From: Stenotrophomonas maltophilia
Lineage (GTDB): Bacteria; Pseudomonadota; Gammaproteobacteria; Xanthomonadales; Xanthomonadaceae
NCBI RefSeq assembly: GCF_004920835.1
Contig: NZ_QFHO01000013.1
Location: 1 to 64,000 of the forward strand
Reading direction: 5' to 3'
DNA: 64,000 nucleotides
Shown in pieces: positions 1-8,105 of this stretch (position 1 is the stretch's first letter; every line of letters starts with the position of its first letter). A program made the translations under genes and the position numbers. The notes beneath the pieces were generated by a model that saw only the letters and a program-made list of their open reading frames with translations, searched no databases and was not told the origin of the DNA.

Positions 1-92
1 CTCCCGCCCAACTCACAGACAACCCAGAGCCGGCTGTTGCTGTTGACGTTGCCCTGGCTTGAAGCAGGTGCAGGGCTGCAAGCCCTGCCGAA
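1..92 (+). repeat. Composite dispersed repeat, copy 0 (tail part)
   Basis: Cut by the left window edge. It holds a TGTTGC-type tract near 34-51 and then a 37-base unit (55-91) that recurs without a change at 45346-45382. The unit contains a small hairpin, CAGGGCT-GCA-AGCCCTG. The inverted-repeat part seen in the copies near 45 kb would lie left of base 1. No gene is visible here. The stretch is the upstream region of the FAH gene. Confidence 0.7.
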
Positions 93-196
93 CCCCCCAC
101 TACGGTAGGGTGGGCCGATGCGGCGCTGCAGCTTGGCGTCGCCGCATATTTGATTACACTTGAAACTTGTTTGCCCATGACTCCGGACACCCACCC

Positions 197-1186
197 ATGA
201 AGCTTGGTTCTTTGAAGGAAGGCGGCCGTGACGGCACCCTGATCGTCGTCTCGCGTGACCTGCGCCACGGCGTGCGCGCCACCGGCATTGCCGTCACCCT
301 GCAGCAGGCCCTGGAAGACTGGAGCCACATCGCGCCGCGCCTTAACGCGCTGTACGAATCGCTCAACGCCGGCGACGCCGATGGCGTGTTCGACCTTGAC
401 CCGCAGGCACTGGCCGCGCCGATGCCGCGCGCCTATGAGTTCGTCGATGGCAGCGCCTACCTGCCGCACGTCGAGCGCGTCCGCCGCGCGCGTGGTGCCG
501 AGGTGCCGGAGAGCTTCTACACCGATCCGCTGATGTACCAGGCCACCAGCGCCGGCTTCCATGGCCCGCGCGATGCGGTCAAAGTGGTCAGCGAGGACTA
601 CGGCATCGACCTGGAAGCCGAGATCGTGGTGATCACCGACGACGTGCCGATGGCGGCCACCCCGGAACAGGCTGCGGGCCATATCCAGCTGGTCGGCCTG
701 GTCAATGACGTCTCGCTGCGCAACCTGATTCCGGGTGAGCTGGCCAAGGGCTTCGGCTTCCTGCAGTCCAAGCCGCGTTCGGCGCTGTCGCCGGTGTTCG
801 TCACCCCCGATGAGCTGGGCGCCGCCTGGCAGGACAGCAAGGTGCACCTGCCGCTGCTGACCCACATCAACGGCCAGTGGTTCGGTGCGCCGGAAGCGGG
901 CGTGGACATGCAGTTCAACTTCGCCCAGCTGGTCGCGCATGCGGCCAAGACCCGTCCGCTCAGCGCCGGCACCATCGTTGGCTCGGGCACCATCGCCAAC
1001 GAAGACACCAGCAAGGGTGCCTCCTGCTTCGCCGAACAGCGCGTGGTCGAAACCCTGCGCGACGGCAAGCCGAGCACGCCGTTCATGTCCTTCGGTGATG
1101 TGGTCCGCATCGAGATGCTCGATGCCGCCGGCAACAGCATCTTCGGTGCGATCGAGCAGCGCATCGAACAGGCGGCCAAGCCCTGA
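197..1186 (+). CDS. Fumarylacetoacetate hydrolase family protein
   Basis: A 329-residue protein of the fumarylacetoacetase (FAH) family, which hydrolyses fumarylacetoacetate to fumarate and acetoacetate at the end of tyrosine/homogentisate breakdown in the cytoplasm. The central part contains the family's metal-site style acidic segments (for example DLEAEIVVITDDVP) and the typical GTIVGSGTIANED stretch near residue 270. I chose the ATG at 197 because the protein begins MKLGSLKEGGRDGTLIVVS, as family members do; an in-frame ATG 30 bases upstream would only add a poor leader. The isomerase gene that feeds this enzyme follows at once, which supports a real FAH role rather than another member of this broad hydrolase family. 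Confidence 0.9.
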   Translation: MKLGSLKEGGRDGTLIVVSRDLRHGVRATGIAVTLQQALEDWSHIAPRLNALYESLNAGDADGVFDLDPQALAAPMPRAYEFVDGSAYLPHVERVRRARGAEVPESFYTDPLMYQATSAGFHGPRDAVKVVSEDYGIDLEAEIVVITDDVPMAATPEQAAGHIQLVGLVNDVSLRNLIPGELAKGFGFLQSKPRSALSPVFVTPDELGAAWQDSKVHLPLLTHINGQWFGAPEAGVDMQFNFAQLVAHAAKTRPLSAGTIVGSGTIANEDTSKGASCFAEQRVVETLRDGKPSTPFMSFGDVVRIEMLDAAGNSIFGAIEQRIEQAAKP

Positions 1187-1200
1187 GCATGGAGGCGGCG

Positions 1201-1869
1201 ATGGAGATCCCGGTCGACGACGGCATCGTGCTGTACACCTACTGGCGGTCCAGCGCCGCCTACCGCGTGCGTATCGGCCTGGAGCTGAAGGGCCTGGCCT
1301 GGGAGGCCCGGCCGGTGCACCTGGTGCGCGAAGGCGGCGAGCAGCATCTCGACGCCTATCGCGCGCTCAATCCGCAGCAGCTGGTGCCGACCCTGCTGCA
1401 TGAAGGGCATGCGCTGACCCAGTCGCTGGCGATCCTGGAGTACCTGGATGAGCGCTTTCCGCAGGTGCCGCTGTTGCCAGCTGATGCTGCCGGTCGTGCG
1501 CGGGTGCGTGCGCTGGCCCAGCTGGTGGCCTGCGACATCCACCCGATCAACAACCTGCGGGTGATGCAGTACCTGGAGCGCAGCCTGCAGGTGCCGGCCG
1601 ACGCCCGCACGCAATGGACCCTGCACTGGATCGCCGAAGGCTTTACGGCGATGGAGGCAATGCTGGCCAACAGCCGCGACACCGGCACCTTCTGCCACGG
1701 CGACCGCCCAGGCCTGGCCGACATCTGCCTGTTGCCGCAGCTGTACAACGCCCATCGCTTCGGCCTGGACCTGGCGCCGTACCCGACTCTGCGCCGCATC
1801 GAGGCCGCCTGCCAAGCGCTGGACGCCTTCGAGTGCGCACGCCCGGAAAACCAGCTCGACGCGGCCTGA
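1201..1869 (+). CDS. maiA: Maleylacetoacetate isomerase (zeta-class glutathione transferase)
   Basis: A 222-residue zeta-class GST fold protein: N-terminal thioredoxin-like domain (about 1-85) with the SSAAYRVRI segment equivalent to the zeta-class glutathione-binding Ser motif, then an all-helical domain. It isomerises maleylacetoacetate to fumarylacetoacetate, the substrate of the upstream enzyme. GGAGG lies 5 bases before the ATG at 1201; the ATG at 1189, 2 bases after the FAH stop, is possible but has no clear ribosome-binding site. Both genes probably form one operon. The stop codon sits 3 bases before a large palindrome. Confidence 0.88.
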   Translation: MEIPVDDGIVLYTYWRSSAAYRVRIGLELKGLAWEARPVHLVREGGEQHLDAYRALNPQQLVPTLLHEGHALTQSLAILEYLDERFPQVPLLPADAAGRARVRALAQLVACDIHPINNLRVMQYLERSLQVPADARTQWTLHWIAEGFTAMEAMLANSRDTGTFCHGDRPGLADICLLPQLYNAHRFGLDLAPYPTLRRIEAACQALDAFECARPENQLDAA

Positions 1870-1872
1870 AAG

Positions 1873-1938
1873 AAAAAGGGGACGGAGGGGATTAAGTCGT
1901 ATGTGCACTTACGACTTAATCCCCTCCGTCCCCTTTTT
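1873..1938. repeat. Near-perfect palindrome with 29-bp arms, likely bidirectional terminator
   Basis: Arms 1873-1901 and 1910-1938 are perfectly complementary around an 8-base loop. Both outer ends are A5/T5 runs, so the transcript in either direction ends as a hairpin followed by U residues. It sits between the convergent maiA and udgX genes and can terminate both. The right arm also forms the last codons and stop (1916-1918) of the UdgX gene, adding the tail KGDGGD. The GGGGACGGAGGGGATTAAG core looks like a dispersed element rather than an ordinary terminator. Confidence 0.85.
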
Positions 1939-3376
1939 GCTGCAATCGGGCCAGGTCATCGCGGAACAACCGGTAGGCATCCTCGCGGCGCGCATCGTCA
2001 GTCTGCCGCAACACCCATGCCGGGTGCACCGTGGCGTACCCGCGCGTGCCTTCCTCGAGGGCGTGCCAGCGTCCGCGGTCGCGTGAGAGGTCGAAATCAC
2101 GACCGAATACCGAGGCTGCCGCTGTCGCGCCGAGGCACACGATCACCTGGGGTCGCACGCGGGCGATCTCACCCATCAGCCAAGGGCGGCAGGCCTGGAT
2201 GTGGCGGCTTTCCGGCCGCTTGTGCAGCCGCACCTTGCCGCGCCGTTCATGGTGGAAGTGCTTCACCGCGTTGGTGAGGTACAGCTGGGCGCGATCGATT
2301 CCCAGTTCCACCAGTGCGCGGTCCAGCAGCTGGCCGGCAGGTCCTGCGAACGGCTGTCCGCGCAGGTCCTCGGTATCGCCAGGCTGTTCTCCGACCAGCA
2401 TCACCTTGGCGTCTGCCGGCCCCTGCCCGAACACGGTCTGCGTGGCCTGCTCCCAGAGCGGGCACTGGCGGCAGGCGCTGGCCTGTCCGCGCAGATTCTC
2501 CAGGCTGCTGGCTTCGGTCGCCGATGTCGCAGCGTTCGCTCGCAGGGGAATCCGGCGCTGCGGTGCCTGCGCGGGACGGTCATGCATTTCCTGCACGCGG
2601 TCGGCCGCATCGCGCACCAGGCGTGGCAGCAGCTGAGCTTCCGGCAGGTGGCGCCAATACTTCGCCGGCATCTCCTGCATCATCATCCGTGTATTGAGTC
2701 GCGCCGGATTGAAGATGCTGGCGTAGTAGGTCTGCCACAGTGATTCGCGCGCATCCTCGGCCGGGGCATCCTCGCGCCGTGCGCCGGGGCCGAAGGCAAG
2801 TGCCTGCCCATCCCAGGCGACGCTGCGCGAAGGCGTGAGAATGGCCCAGCGCATGCCGGTGAAGCGGCGCGCGAAGAACGGCGCGACCCGATCGACAATG
2901 TAGTGCTGTGGCTCGAACCAGGCGATGAACGCATCAGGTTGGCCAGGCACCTCGCGGAAGCGCACGAATGCCTTCATCTTGTGCGTGTCACGGCGGACCG
3001 CCTGGGCCATGGCCATCGCCCGCAGTACGTCGGCATCGGCGGGGTTTGACAGCACCGAGCGTTCGCCATGGGTGATGCGCCACAGCAACCGGTACAGGAG
3101 GGCCATGCGCTGCCCGTCGCGATGACACAGGCAGGTGGCCGCCAGCTCCAGGAAGTCGCGCGGTACGTTCGGTGTGCCAGCATCGGCCTGCACGGGCGCC
3201 GAGGTGACCGCGGGTGCATCCAGCAGTGATGCGTCGCTGCCCTCCAGCCAGTCCAGCTGCTCCGGCGCGACGTCGCGCAGCAGGGCTTCACGCGCACCGT
3301 TGCGCCAGGCCTCCAGCGACCATGGCGGATCCACCCGCAGCGACCAGCGCTGCGCGTCAGGCCGCGGACGGTGCAT
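1916..3376 (-). CDS. DUF4130/TIGR03915-UdgX fusion, uracil-DNA binding protein
   Basis: A 486-residue two-domain protein. Residues 1-265 match the DUF4130 (TIGR03915) domain of unknown activity. Residues 291-480 are a family-4-like uracil-DNA glycosylase of the UdgX type: GEQPGD at 329-334, four cysteines C302, C305, C396 and C414 placed for a 4Fe-4S cluster, and a loop KVRLHK (381-386) at the position of the UdgX KRRIHG loop. UdgX proteins bind uracil in DNA and become covalently attached through the loop histidine, here H385. The gene overlaps the radical SAM gene upstream by 20 bp, so the two are probably co-expressed and work together. The last residues come from the palindrome at 1873-1938. 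Confidence 0.9.
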   Translation of the reverse strand: MHRPRPDAQRWSLRVDPPWSLEAWRNGAREALLRDVAPEQLDWLEGSDASLLDAPAVTSAPVQADAGTPNVPRDFLELAATCLCHRDGQRMALLYRLLWRITHGERSVLSNPADADVLRAMAMAQAVRRDTHKMKAFVRFREVPGQPDAFIAWFEPQHYIVDRVAPFFARRFTGMRWAILTPSRSVAWDGQALAFGPGARREDAPAEDARESLWQTYYASIFNPARLNTRMMMQEMPAKYWRHLPEAQLLPRLVRDAADRVQEMHDRPAQAPQRRIPLRANAATSATEASSLENLRGQASACRQCPLWEQATQTVFGQGPADAKVMLVGEQPGDTEDLRGQPFAGPAGQLLDRALVELGIDRAQLYLTNAVKHFHHERRGKVRLHKRPESRHIQACRPWLMGEIARVRPQVIVCLGATAAASVFGRDFDLSRDRGRWHALEEGTRGYATVHPAWVLRQTDDARREDAYRLFRDDLARLQQKGDGGD

Positions 3377-4640
3377 CGAACAGCGAACCCTGTCGCGGGG
3401 GCGGGGCCAGCTGCGCGCGCAGCGCCGCCGGGTCGTCCAGCGCCTTGCGCGGATGATGGTCAGCCAGCAGCACGAACGGCAGCATCTTGCTCATCGGTGC
3501 CTTCAGGCGCGCGATGTCGGCCACGCGCAGCCGCCCGTGGCGGCGTGCCATCAGCACGCGCTTGACGTTGCGCACGCCGAGGCCGGGAACGCGCAGCAGC
3601 ATTTCCTTCGGTGCCCGGTTCAGGTCGACCGGAAAGCGCTCGGGGTGGCGGATCGCCCAAGCCATCTTCGGGTCGATGTCCAGGTCCAGCATGCCGTTCT
3701 GGGCGGTATCGGTGATTTCTTCCACGCCGTACCCGTAGAAGCGCAGCAACCAGTCGGCCTGGTAGAGGCGATGTTCGCGCTGCAGCGGGGGCGGTTGCAG
3801 TGGCAGCTGCCGGCTGGCGTCCGGAATCGGGCTGAACGCGGAGTAGTACACCCGGCGCATGCGGTAGTTGCCGTACAGCGCATCGGCGCTGGCCAGGATC
3901 TGTTGGTCGTTGGCCCCGTCCGCGCCGACGATCATCTGCGTGCTCTGCCCGGCTGGTGCGAAACGGGGAGGGCGCGGGCGTGTACTGCGGCTGGCCGTCG
4001 GCGCCAACGCTGCGGGGGCTTTGCGCGCCTCCTTGGCTTCCTCGATGCGCCAGCGTAGTTCGCCCATGGCGCCGCGTATCGAATGCACCGTCTTCTCCGG
4101 CGCCAACGCGATCAGGCCGGCTTCGGTCGGCAGTTCGACGTTGATCGACAGGCGGTCGGCGTAGCGCCCGGCACTGGCCAGCAGCTCGGGCGAAGCCTCG
4201 GGAATGGTCTTGAGGTGGATGTAGCCGGCGTAGCGGTGCCCTTCGCGCAGTTGCCGGGCAACTTCCACCATCTGCTCCATGGTGTAGTCCGCATTGCGGA
4301 TGATGCCGCTGGAAAGGAACAGCCCCTCGATGTAGTTGCGCTTGTAGAAGTCCAGGGTGAGCGCGACCACCTCGTCCACGCTGAAGCGCGCACGGGCTAC
4401 GTTGCTGGATACCCGGTTCACGCAGTAGGCGCAGTCGTAGACGCAGAAGTTGGTCAGCAGGATCTTCAGCAATGAAACGCAGCGGCCGTCCGGCGTATAG
4501 CTGTGGCAGATGCCCATGCCTTCGGTGCTGCCAATGCCGCCGCTGGCGCGCGAATCGCGCTTGCCCGAGCCACTGGAGGCGCAGGAGGCGTCGTATTTGG
4601 CGGCATCGGCCAGGATGGCCAGCTTGCGGATGGTTTCCAT
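3357..4640 (-). CDS. Putative DNA modification/repair radical SAM protein (TIGR03916 type)
   Basis: A 427-residue radical SAM enzyme. The cluster-binding motif CX3CX2C is C66, C70, C73 (FCVYDCAYC). The barrel runs to about residue 300, and a helix-hairpin-helix-like segment near 345-370 (LLRVPGLGVRNVKRVL) suggests contact with DNA. Family members are nearly always found beside the DUF4130-UdgX fusion, as here, where the reading frames overlap. The reaction is unknown; repair or modification of DNA bases is inferred from the partner and the HhH segment. Residues 208-232 form a low-complexity A/R/P-rich insertion. Confidence 0.85.
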   Translation of the reverse strand: METIRKLAILADAAKYDASCASSGSGKRDSRASGGIGSTEGMGICHSYTPDGRCVSLLKILLTNFCVYDCAYCVNRVSSNVARARFSVDEVVALTLDFYKRNYIEGLFLSSGIIRNADYTMEQMVEVARQLREGHRYAGYIHLKTIPEASPELLASAGRYADRLSINVELPTEAGLIALAPEKTVHSIRGAMGELRWRIEEAKEARKAPAALAPTASRSTRPRPPRFAPAGQSTQMIVGADGANDQQILASADALYGNYRMRRVYYSAFSPIPDASRQLPLQPPPLQREHRLYQADWLLRFYGYGVEEITDTAQNGMLDLDIDPKMAWAIRHPERFPVDLNRAPKEMLLRVPGLGVRNVKRVLMARRHGRLRVADIARLKAPMSKMLPFVLLADHHPRKALDDPAALRAQLAPPPRQGSLFDAPSAA

Positions 4641-4702
4641 TGAGGAAACCTACGGATGAGGGGTCTCATTGGATGAGACCGCCCCTGAATCCTTCAGGCT
4701 TT

Positions 4703-4726
4703 CGCCGGGCATGGCCCGGCGCTACC
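4703..4726 (-). repeat. SMAG-type GTAG hairpin
   Basis: On the minus strand this reads GTAGCGCCGGGCCATGCCCG and closes as a hairpin. It belongs to the GTAG-headed REP family of S. maltophilia. It lies between two minus-strand genes, upstream of the pilU-like stop codon and downstream of the radical SAM start codon. Confidence 0.8.
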
Positions 4727-4750
4727 GGTATCGAAAGAGCAGTGCGGGGA

Positions 4751-5878
4751 TCAGAAGCCGTGGGTGATGCTGGGCGCACCGGCCGAGAAGTCGGCGTACG
4801 GGTCGTGGTCGCCGCTGCTGCCTTCGGACAGGCGGAACTTCAGGGCCAGGCCATCACGCGAGTCAGCCGCACGCAACGCTTCCTCCTGCTCGATGGTGCC
4901 GGCCTTGGCCAGCCGGAACAGGCACTGGTCGAAGCTCTCCATGCCTTCTTCCAGCGAGCCTTCCATCGCCGCCTTGATCTCGTGCACCTGGCCGCGGCGC
5001 AGCAGGTCGCGGATCATCGGCGTATTGATCAGGACCTCGGTGGCTGGCAGCCGGCGGCCTTCCTTGTTCTTCACCAGGCGCTGGCTGACCACCGCACGCA
5101 GGTTCAGCGCCAGGTTCATCAGCACATTCTTGTGCGCGCTTTCCGGGAAGAAGTTGAGGATGCGCTCGATGGTCTGGTCGGCGTTGTTGGAGTGCAGGGT
5201 GGCCAGGCACAGGTGACCGGTCTCGGCGAAGGCGATCGCCGCCTCCATCGTTTCCGCGTCCAGGATCTCGCCGATCAGGATCACGTCCGGTGCTTCACGC
5301 ATCGCGTTCTTCAGCGCGTTGTGGAAGGCATGGGTGTCCAGCCCGACCTCGCGCTGGTTGACGATCGACATCTTGTGCTTGTGCAGGTACTCGATCGGGT
5401 CCTCGATGGTGAGGATGTGGCCGGTGGTGGTGCTGTTGCGGTGGTCGATCATCGACGCCAGCGAGGTGGACTTGCCGGAACCGGTGGACCCCACCACCAG
5501 CACCAGCCCACGCGGGGTCATGATGACGTCCTTCAGCACCTGTGGCAGGTTCAGCTCTTCGATGCTCGGGATGCGGCTGCGGATGGCGCGAATGACCATG
5601 CCGACTTCGCCGCGCTGCTTGAATACATTGACCCGGAAGCGCCCGGCATCAGGCAGGGCGATGGCCATGTTCAGCTCCAGCTCGCGCTCGAACTGCGGCA
5701 CCTGGCCCTCGTCCATCAGCGAGTAGGCGATCTTCTTGACCATGCCCGGTGGCAGGCCGGTATTGCCCAGCGGATAGAGCTTCCCCTCGATCTTGATGTA
5801 GACCGGAGCCCCGGTGGTCAGAAACATGTCCGAAGCGTTCTTTTCGGTCATCAGCTTCAGGAAGTAGCCGATATCCAT
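4751..5878 (-). CDS. pilU: PilT/PilU-family twitching motility ATPase
   Basis: A 375-residue hexameric retraction ATPase of type IV pili, acting at the inner membrane to pull pilins out of the fibre. Walker A is GSTGSGKS at 130-137, Walker B DVILIGE at 198-204 and the His box GHLCLATLH at 221-229. It resembles PilU more than PilT in its start (MDIGYFLKLMTEKNASDMF) and its AFAETGHLCLATLH segment. The Asp-box region reads GEILDAETM, where PilT has Arg after GE-x. The start at 5878 has a purine-rich GGGGA element about 10 bases upstream; the open frame extends further only as non-conserved sequence. The usual pilT neighbour is not here, so it could be a second PilU-like paralogue. Confidence 0.85.
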   Translation of the reverse strand: MDIGYFLKLMTEKNASDMFLTTGAPVYIKIEGKLYPLGNTGLPPGMVKKIAYSLMDEGQVPQFERELELNMAIALPDAGRFRVNVFKQRGEVGMVIRAIRSRIPSIEELNLPQVLKDVIMTPRGLVLVVGSTGSGKSTSLASMIDHRNSTTTGHILTIEDPIEYLHKHKMSIVNQREVGLDTHAFHNALKNAMREAPDVILIGEILDAETMEAAIAFAETGHLCLATLHSNNADQTIERILNFFPESAHKNVLMNLALNLRAVVSQRLVKNKEGRRLPATEVLINTPMIRDLLRRGQVHEIKAAMEGSLEEGMESFDQCLFRLAKAGTIEQEEALRAADSRDGLALKFRLSEGSSGDHDPYADFSAGAPSITHGF

Positions 5879-5975
5879 TGCGAATTTTCCCCAACGAAAC
5901 GGTCGACGCCCGTTGCCAGCACGGTGTCGGCTTGACGACAATGGCCGTGAACCGACAACCGGTACGGCCTCCCCA

Positions 5976-6365
5976 ATGAAACGACTTAGCTTCGCACGAA
6001 TGCGCCATGGCCTGTATGTGATGGCGTTTGCATTCGCACTGTCTGCCCCCGCTTGGGCGCAGGACGCCGCACTGGAACTGGCGCAGGCCCGGCAGGCGGT
6101 CGACAAGGCCACCCAGGCCGATGCCGACCAGTACGCTCCGGACCTTATCGGGCTGGCCCGGCAGGGGCTGGAGCAGGCCCAGCGCGCCGCCGGCGACCGC
6201 CGCGAGCGCAAGAACGCCCCGGCGATGGCCCTGCGCGCCGCCGCCGATGCCGACCTGGCCCGCGTCCGCAGCGAGGAAGCCACCGCCACCGCGCAGCTGC
6301 AGCTGCGCCGCAACGAGGTCAACCAGCTGCAACGCCAGCTGTCGACCGGGGAGGACCGCCGGTGA
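5976..6365 (+). CDS. DUF4398 domain protein, exported
   Basis: A 129-residue protein beginning MKRLSFARMRHGLYVMAFAF, a basic N-terminus and hydrophobic stretch that ends at AWAQ, a good signal-peptidase I site. The mature part is an Ala/Gln/Arg-rich amphipathic helix, as in DUF4398 proteins. Its stop overlaps the next start (GTGA), so it is translationally coupled to the OmpA-like gene. Such pairs are thought to act in the periplasm or envelope, but no activity is known. Confidence 0.75.
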   Translation: MKRLSFARMRHGLYVMAFAFALSAPAWAQDAALELAQARQAVDKATQADADQYAPDLIGLARQGLEQAQRAAGDRRERKNAPAMALRAAADADLARVRSEEATATAQLQLRRNEVNQLQRQLSTGEDRR

Positions 6366-7246
6366 AGCCGATGACCGCCGCAACCCTGGCCGCGCTGCTG
6401 GCGCTGCCGACCCTGGCCGTGGCCGCTGACAACCCGATGGTGGCGCAGCTGAGCCAGCGCCTGATGGCCATCCAGGCCAATCCCGACACGGCTGAGCTGG
6501 GCGCTTTCGAGCGCATGCAGGCGCAGCAGGCCATCGCCACCCTGGACAAGGCCAAGCGCCGCGACCAGGAATTGGCCACCTACCTGGCAGAACGCCGCGT
6601 CGAGATCGCCGAGACCGCCGTGCGTACCGCACTGGCGGCGCGTGAGGTCGATCGTCTCGAGCGTACCCGCAGCGACCTGCTGATCGAGGCCAGCCGCCGC
6701 GATGCTGCCCGTGCCCGCCAGGAAGCCGAGCAGCTGCGCATGCAGGCGCAGATGCAGGCCGAGGAGGCAGAGCGCCTGCGTCAGGCCGCCGAGGCCGAGA
6801 CGCTGGCCCGCCAGGATGCCGAGAATGCCCTGACCAGCGTGGCCGGCAAGCAGCAGCAGCGCCTCAGCGCCGCGCAGCAGAACGCTGCCAAACTGGCCCG
6901 CGAGGAAGCCGAGCTGGTGTCCGGGCAGAAGCTGCCGGGCTCGAAGTTCGACGGCCGCGGTGAGGTGTTCACCTTCAATGGTGACGCCTTCGCCGCCGGT
7001 GCCTCCAGCCTGTCCGGTGGTGCCCGCAACCAGGCCAAGGCACTGGCCGAGTATCTGAACATCGGCAAGAAGGGCCGCCTGCGCATCGAGGCGTATGACA
7101 GTGCCAATGGCGTCGGCCAGAAGCGGGCCGAAGCGCTGCGCGATGCCCTCGTTGCCGGCGGTGTCGCAAGCAACCGGATACAGCTCAGCGGCAAGAAGGC
7201 AGCGTCCACCCGGGCGCGTTCGGCCGAGGTCATCATCGCCCCGTAA
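6362..7246 (+). CDS. OmpA-family protein with long coiled-coil region
   Basis: A 294-residue exported protein. Signal peptide 1-25 (VKPMTAATLAALLALPTLAV), a long Glu/Arg/Ala-rich coiled coil about 30-190, then an OmpA-like peptidoglycan-binding domain about 200-294 with the YDSANGVGQKRAEALRDAL segment matching the family's Arg-containing helix. I chose the GTG at 6362 because it overlaps the upstream stop and supplies the lysine of the signal peptide; ATG at 6371 is possible. It probably tethers to peptidoglycan in the periplasm together with the DUF4398 partner. A terminator hairpin follows. Confidence 0.8.
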   Translation: MKPMTAATLAALLALPTLAVAADNPMVAQLSQRLMAIQANPDTAELGAFERMQAQQAIATLDKAKRRDQELATYLAERRVEIAETAVRTALAAREVDRLERTRSDLLIEASRRDAARARQEAEQLRMQAQMQAEEAERLRQAAEAETLARQDAENALTSVAGKQQQRLSAAQQNAAKLAREEAELVSGQKLPGSKFDGRGEVFTFNGDAFAAGASSLSGGARNQAKALAEYLNIGKKGRLRIEAYDSANGVGQKRAEALRDALVAGGVASNRIQLSGKKAASTRARSAEVIIAP

Positions 7247-7290
7247 TTGATTGATATTGTTTGTTTTTCGTTGTGATGAGCATTCAGCCT

Positions 7291-7321
7291 GAACCCCGCC
7301 CCGGCGGGGTTCGGTCTTTTT
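7291..7321 (+). terminator. Rho-independent terminator after the OmpA-like gene
   Basis: The hairpin GAACCCCGCC-CCGGCGGGGTTC is followed by a T-rich run (GGTCTTTTT). It ends the DUF4398-ompA-like unit. Confidence 0.8.
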
Positions 7322-7569
7322 GACGCAGGGGCTTGAACCCCGCCCGGAGCAGGCGTAGGGTCAATCGTCCGGGACGCAATGCCGCGGACCGGACGATGGG
7401 AGGGCCGGGCCGATGCAAGCAGGGCGCGAACCGCAGCGAATCGACGTGCGCAGGCCAGTGCCGCAGGTCGTTGCAGGCGTCCAGGTGGCCATCGACCGGC
7501 GCTCCTCCATGAACAACGCCCCGTGCCTTGCAGCCGGGGCGTTCGTGTATCTGTCGAAGGAGGTCCATC
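7322..7569 (+). other. Non-coding stretch before the DUF465 gene
   Basis: No credible gene in this part of the 323-bp gap between 7246 and 7570. It holds one hairpin at about 7513-7541 (AACGCCCCG with CGGGGCGTT) without a T tract, a possible leader or attenuator element just ahead of the next gene. A strong AAGGAGG lies directly before 7570. Confidence 0.5.
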
Positions 7570-7806
7570 ATGTTTGAAGATCAGCCCCAGAGCGAGATCG
7601 ACGCCCGCCGCGCGCGCGATCCGGAGTTCCGGGCACTCCATGACCAGCACCGCAAGTTGAACAAGAAGTGCATGGACGCGGAGTTGGGTGTACTCCCGAT
7701 CGATGATGTCACCCTGGGTCGCATGAAGCGTGAGAAGCTGCTGGCCAAGCAACGTCTTCTGCGAATGTACGAGACACCGCTTCCAACGACGTCCCCCGCG
7801 CATTGA
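7570..7806 (+). CDS. YdcH/DUF465 family small protein
   Basis: A 78-residue charged helical protein. The core KLNKKCMDAEL...LGRMKREKLLAKQRLLRMYE fits DUF465 (YdcH family), short helical-hairpin proteins of unknown function. The ATG at 7570 has a near-ideal AAGGAGG ribosome-binding site 5-6 bases upstream, suggesting high expression. It stands alone between two intergenic hairpins. Confidence 0.8.
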   Translation: MFEDQPQSEIDARRARDPEFRALHDQHRKLNKKCMDAELGVLPIDDVTLGRMKREKLLAKQRLLRMYETPLPTTSPAH

Positions 7807-7904
7807 CGCACCCCGTCACGCCCGGAACGGCGTGACCTGGCCAGAGATGGCCCCGCCGGGCGCTCATGCCCCGGCATCGCGGCACCGCCGATGAGGCGGC
7901 CGCG

Positions 7905-7933
7905 CCAAGGCACCACAGGCGGTGGTGCCTTGG
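7905..7933. terminator. Strong hairpin downstream of the DUF465 gene
   Basis: Perfect 12-bp arms (CCAAGGCACCAC / GTGGTGCCTTGG) around a 5-base loop, about 100 bases after the DUF465 stop. There is no T run, so it may be a processing or stabilising hairpin rather than a true intrinsic terminator. The rest of 7807-8035 shows nothing else. Confidence 0.5.
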
Positions 7934-8035
7934 CCTGCAGGCACAACTCACCGATGCGGGCGGTACCGGTCTCCTCGTCGATCCGGGGCCGTCCGCATCC
8001 CTTTTTTACGGTGGGCAGGCTGCGGCCATGCCGAC

Positions 8036-8064
8036 CTGACTTTCATCGCCATCCGTCGGATAAT
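8036..8064 (+). promoter_or_regulatory. Possible sigma70 promoter of cbs
   Basis: CTGACT (8036-8041), a 17-base spacer and GATAAT (8059-8064) resemble -35 and -10 boxes, 41 bases before the cbs start codon. Prediction by eye only. Confidence 0.4.
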
Positions 8065-8105
8065 CATCGGTCCGGCCCTGCGTGGCGCGAACCGAAAGTC
8101 CCCGA

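Noticed and set aside
598..1908. 436-residue open frame on the minus strand
   Set aside because: Covers the FAH and maiA genes in antisense; no family likeness.
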